Source of the DNA: Chitinophagales bacterium
GTDB taxonomy: Bacteria > Bacteroidota > Bacteroidia > Chitinophagales > UBA8649
NCBI GenBank assembly: GCA_016777395.1
Contig: JADHRO010000075.1
Span: forward strand, 1-8,942
Length of the DNA: 8,942 nt
Direction of reading: 5' to 3'
In this document: piece by piece, positions 6,040 to 8,942 of the stretch
Numbering within the stretch: position 1 is the first letter of the stretch
Layout: every line of letters starts with the position of its first letter
Translations under genes and position numbers: made by a program
The notes under the pieces: model-generated
Databases searched by the model: none
What the model was told of the DNA's origin: nothing
Seen by the model: only the letters and a program-made list of their open reading frames with translations

Positions 6040-6864
6040 ATGAACTTATTCATGCACACAAAGTCTAAAATTTTAGAAGTTTGGGAAAACCGAGATTTAC
6101 TATCTAAAAAGGACGCTCAAGCTGCCATTAATGAAGTTGTTCAGCTATTGGATAAAGGTGAGCTAAGGGTATGTGAAAAAATAGATGGTCAATGGATTGT
6201 ACATGAATGGATTAAAAAAGCAGTTGTTTTGTATTTCCCCATAAGGAAAATGACAACCATAGAAATAGGTCCATTTGAGTTTCATGATAAAATACCGTTA
6301 AAGAAGGATTATGCAAAGAAAGGTGTCCGAGTGGTCCCTCATGCCATTGCAAGATATGGTTCCTTTATAGAGAAAGGAACCATCTTAATGCCTAGCTATG
6401 TAAATATTGGTGCCAATGTAGGGACTCGGACAATGATAGACACATGGGCAACTGTAGGCTCATGTGCTCAAATTGGAGAAAATGTGCACATCAGTGGCGG
6501 CGTTGGAATAGGAGGCGTTCTAGAACCTATTCAAGCAAGCCCAGTAATTATTGAAGATAACTGCTTTATTGGATCTAGATGTATTGTTGTTGAAGGCGTA
6601 TTAGTAGAAGAAGAAGCCGTGTTAGGCGCAAACGTTGTACTCACTGCATCCACAAAGATAATCGATGTGACTCAAGCCAATCCGATAGAGTACAAAGGAA
6701 GGGTACCTGCTCGATCCGTAGTGATTCCAGGCACCTATACTAAAAAGTTTGCTGCAGGTGAATATCAAGTTCCGTGTGCTTTAATAATTGGTAAAAGAAA
6801 AGAATCCACCAATAAAAAAACCTCACTTAATGACGCATTACGCGAGCATCAGGTGGCTGTATAA
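6040..6864 (+). CDS. dapD: 2,3,4,5-tetrahydropyridine-2,6-dicarboxylate N-succinyltransferase
   Basis: DapD transfers a succinyl group from succinyl-CoA to tetrahydrodipicolinate in the succinylase branch of diaminopimelate and lysine synthesis, feeding peptidoglycan and protein. The 274-residue protein is of normal length. Seen: an N-terminal helical domain with LRVCEKIDGQW (42-52); the PFEFHDKIPLKKDYAKKGVRVVP segment (about 78-100); then a left-handed beta-helix of hexapeptide repeats with MPSYVNIGA (117-125), TMIDTWATVGSCAQIG (131-146; D134 aligns with the E. coli motif VDTWATVG), SGGVGIGGVLEP (152-163), and IIEDNCFIGSR (170-180). The C-terminal end LNDALRE is also typical. The ATG at 6052 is an equally plausible start, giving 270 residues beginning MHTKSKILEVW, and fits the predicted promoter better. 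The gene leads a packed cluster, with the peptidase gene starting 10 bases after its stop. Confidence 0.96.
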   Translation: MNLFMHTKSKILEVWENRDLLSKKDAQAAINEVVQLLDKGELRVCEKIDGQWIVHEWIKKAVVLYFPIRKMTTIEIGPFEFHDKIPLKKDYAKKGVRVVPHAIARYGSFIEKGTILMPSYVNIGANVGTRTMIDTWATVGSCAQIGENVHISGGVGIGGVLEPIQASPVIIEDNCFIGSRCIVVEGVLVEEEAVLGANVVLTASTKIIDVTQANPIEYKGRVPARSVVIPGTYTKKFAAGEYQVPCALIIGKRKESTNKKTSLNDALREHQVAV

Positions 6865-6874
6865 GAAATAATTT

Positions 6875-8461
6875 ATGAGAAATTTAATTTTAACCTTCCT
6901 TGTCTCCTTGTGCCTAACGACAAATGCCCAAGAAGACATGGCTCACAAGCAAATAAACACGGTTTTAGACTATATCGATCAATTCTATGTAGAGGATACA
7001 GACAAAAATGAGCTTGCTGAGCTTGCAATAAAAAGTATCTTAAAGGATTTAGATCCCCACTCCGTATACATCTCGAAGGAAGAAGTAGCAGAAATGAATG
7101 AGCCCTTAGTAGGTAATTTTGAAGGAGTAGGAATTCAGTTTAATATCCTTAATGATTCCATTTTAGTCGTTGCAACAATTGCAGGAGGGCCAAGTGAAAA
7201 AGTGGGTGTGCTAGCAGGTGATCGTATCGTTATGATTGATGGAGAAATAGTTGCTGGGATTGGGATCACAAATAAGGGTGTAGTCGATCGATTAAGGGGT
7301 GCAAAGGATACTGAAGTAGGAGTGGAAATTAAGCGAATAGATGTTAAAAAAACATTAGATTTTAAAATAGTAAGAGATAAAATTCCAATTTTTTCAATAG
7401 ATGCTGCTTATATGGTAAACGATTACATCGGCTACATTAAAGTCAATCGTTTCGCTGCTAAAACACCTCAAGAATTCATTGAGGCTCTAGATAAATTAGG
7501 CAAGCAAGGAATGACTAATTTGATTATAGATTTACAAGGTAATTCCGGAGGATACTTAAATGCAGCCTTTAAAATGACAGATGAAATTTTAGGGGACAAC
7601 AAATTGATTGTATATACAGAAGGTAAAAGCAGTCCTAGAAATGAAATGAAAGCGACTGCTTATGGTCATTATGAAAATGATAATATAGTGGTCTTAATAG
7701 ACCAATATTCTGCATCCGCAAGCGAAATCATGTCAGGAGCTATCCAAGATTGGGACAGGGGTTTGATAATAGGTAGAAGAAGTTTTGGCAAAGGACTTGT
7801 ACAACGGCCGCTCCCTTTGCCTGATGGAGGACAAATAAGACTAACAACAGCCAACTACTACACCCCTAGTGGCCGTTTTATTCAAAAACCATATACTGAC
7901 GGAGTGGATAGCTATCGAAAGGATTTAGCAAATAGATTTTCTTCAGGTGAGCTAACAGATAGTTTAATTCAAGATTTCCCTGACTCGCTTAAATTTGAAA
8001 CAAAAAACGGAAGAATTGTCTACGGTGGTGGTGGAATAACACCTGATATTTATGTTCCGCTAGATACTTCTTTTACTACCGATTTTTATGCGCAAACTCT
8101 GCGAAAAGGGTTAATTAATAAATTTACCTTAAGCTATGCCAATCAAAACAGGAAGGCTTTAGTAGAATATTATCCTAATGTTGAGACCTTTGATCAAACA
8201 TTCATGGCGGATGAAGAATTTTTAGCTGAATTTTTAGAATATTGTGCGAAAGAAGAAATAGATATTGACAAAGATCAGGTTGCGAAATCTTCCAAAGTCC
8301 TAGGGCTTCAATTAAAAGGATTAATTGCAAGGAACTTATATGGTGGTGAGGCATATTATTATGTGGTTAACAAGGAAATGAACCAGTCTTTTATTACCGC
8401 TGTTGAAGCTATTGAAAATAATTGGTTTAAAAAATACAATGTTACATGGACAAAAAAATAG
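6875..8461 (+). CDS. S41-family C-terminal processing peptidase (CtpA/Prc-like), secreted
   Basis: This is a periplasmic or envelope serine protease of the tail-specific type, which cuts proteins near their C termini in envelope quality control. The 528-residue chain begins with a signal peptide (cleavage likely after TTNA, residue 18). A helical N-terminal segment with LDPHSVYIS (59-67) follows, then a PDZ domain (about 80-165; GNFEGVGIQF, GVLAGDRIVMIDG), and the protease core. In the core are LIIDLQGNSGGYL (216-228), QYSASASEI (277-285) and RRSFGKGLVQ (301-310). By spacing with E. coli Prc, the catalytic pair is S281 and K306, 25 residues apart. YYTPSGRFIQKPY (328-340) and GGGGITPDIYV (384-394) are typical. 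A C-terminal region of about 130 residues is of unknown role. The A-rich leader fits the phylum. Overlap of 16 bases with the next gene suggests co-translation. Confidence 0.95.
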   Translation: MRNLILTFLVSLCLTTNAQEDMAHKQINTVLDYIDQFYVEDTDKNELAELAIKSILKDLDPHSVYISKEEVAEMNEPLVGNFEGVGIQFNILNDSILVVATIAGGPSEKVGVLAGDRIVMIDGEIVAGIGITNKGVVDRLRGAKDTEVGVEIKRIDVKKTLDFKIVRDKIPIFSIDAAYMVNDYIGYIKVNRFAAKTPQEFIEALDKLGKQGMTNLIIDLQGNSGGYLNAAFKMTDEILGDNKLIVYTEGKSSPRNEMKATAYGHYENDNIVVLIDQYSASASEIMSGAIQDWDRGLIIGRRSFGKGLVQRPLPLPDGGQIRLTTANYYTPSGRFIQKPYTDGVDSYRKDLANRFSSGELTDSLIQDFPDSLKFETKNGRIVYGGGGITPDIYVPLDTSFTTDFYAQTLRKGLINKFTLSYANQNRKALVEYYPNVETFDQTFMADEEFLAEFLEYCAKEEIDIDKDQVAKSSKVLGLQLKGLIARNLYGGEAYYYVVNKEMNQSFITAVEAIENNWFKKYNVTWTKK

Positions 8462-8942
8462 GCCTCTTCTACGGAACAGACACTGGCAACACGGAAATGG
8501 TTGCCAAAATGGCTATTGAAAAAATCGAAGCTATTCTCGGTGCAAACAGTATCGATTTACACGAGATTTATCAAAAGAAATCTATAGATATGGCTGCCTA
8601 CGATTTAATAATAATGGGACAACCGACATGGTATGATGGTGAACTTCAAGGAGATTGGGAAGAGTTTATTCCTGAAATGAACGCTATTGATTTTACTTCC
8701 AAAAAAGTGGCTTTCTTTGGTTTAGGTGATCAATACGGATATGCTTCCTATTTTTGCGATTCCTTGGGAGTATTTGCTGAAATGGTTGAAAAATTAGGTG
8801 GTAAAGTCATTGGTCACACTAAATCTGAAGGTTATGAACATGACTATTCCAAAGCAGAAAAAGATGGTCAATTCTGCGGCCTATGCATAGACGTGGATAA
8901 TCAAGATGAACTTACCGAAGAACGATTAGATAATTGGATACC
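8446..8942 (+). CDS. fldA: Long-chain flavodoxin, 3' end cut by the window
   Basis: The frame starts at ATG 8446, inside the end of the peptidase gene, and stays open for 165 codons to the window edge with no stop. Flavodoxin is a small FMN-binding electron carrier that replaces ferredoxin, often under low iron. Seen: the phosphate-binding loop YGTDTGNTE (residues 9-17); MGQPTWYDGELQGDWEEF (57-74), whose tryptophan packs against the flavin in relatives; and GLGDQYGYASYF (92-103), equivalent to the GLGDQxGYAxYF loop, whose tyrosine stacks on FMN. The segment HTKSEGYEHDYSKA with DGQFCGLCIDVDNQDE (about 124-154) belongs to the long-chain subclass. Typical members run about 170-175 residues, so only around 5-10 are missing. 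The 16-base overlap and lack of a separate promoter suggest expression with dapD and the peptidase gene. Confidence 0.93.
   Translation, partial: MDKKIGLFYGTDTGNTEMVAKMAIEKIEAILGANSIDLHEIYQKKSIDMAAYDLIIMGQPTWYDGELQGDWEEFIPEMNAIDFTSKKVAFFGLGDQYGYASYFCDSLGVFAEMVEKLGGKVIGHTKSEGYEHDYSKAEKDGQFCGLCIDVDNQDELTEERLDNWI

Noticed and set aside
7669..7854. Minus-strand frame inside the S41 peptidase gene
   Set aside because: Antisense to the catalytic Ser/Lys region; composition is that of a shadow frame.

Overview
The window looks like chromosomal DNA from a member of the Bacteroidota, most likely a marine Cytophagales- or Flavobacteriales-type bacterium. Three things point there: a low G+C content with A-rich gene starts and no clear Shine-Dalgarno sites; several promoters of the Bacteroidota type (TTG, then 16-23 bases, then TAnnTTTGC); and typical Bacteroidota families, including a C-terminal processing protease, a haem-binding-domain protein and a DapD of Bacteroidota type. 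No mobile element, CRISPR array or rRNA is visible.

Left block (1-2973, minus strand): an rluE-type 23S rRNA pseudouridine synthase lies downstream of an unusual long gene. That gene joins an N-terminal CrtC/AttH-like (carotenoid 1,2-hydratase, lipocalin-like) domain to a C-terminal polyprenyl diphosphate synthase. A run of eight T residues near its 5' end breaks the frame, because the first 58 codons and the remaining 694 lie in different frames. Removing one T gives a continuous 752-residue protein that matches both families. The sequence does not say whether this is an assembly error, a real mutation or a recoding site (UUU UAG A, similar in logic to the prfB +1 shift).

Middle block (2999-5400): an NhaC-family Na+/H+ antiporter with an unusual signal-peptide-like extension overlaps by 11 bases a small membrane-anchored haem-binding (CxxCH) protein. 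Facing them on the minus strand is tRNA-Lys(UUU), with a good promoter and a hairpin terminator. About 600 bases follow with no convincing gene, but with relics of open frame on the minus strand.

Right block (5995-8942, plus strand): dapD (lysine/diaminopimelate synthesis), a secreted S41 C-terminal processing peptidase and a long-chain flavodoxin (cut by the window end) are tightly packed. The 10-base gap and 16-base overlap suggest one transcript.

The most interesting item is the CrtC-like/prenyl-synthase fusion. One polypeptide would make a polyprenyl diphosphate and carry a domain from a family that hydrates or cyclises hydrophobic substrates, which suggests an undescribed isoprenoid-modifying step.
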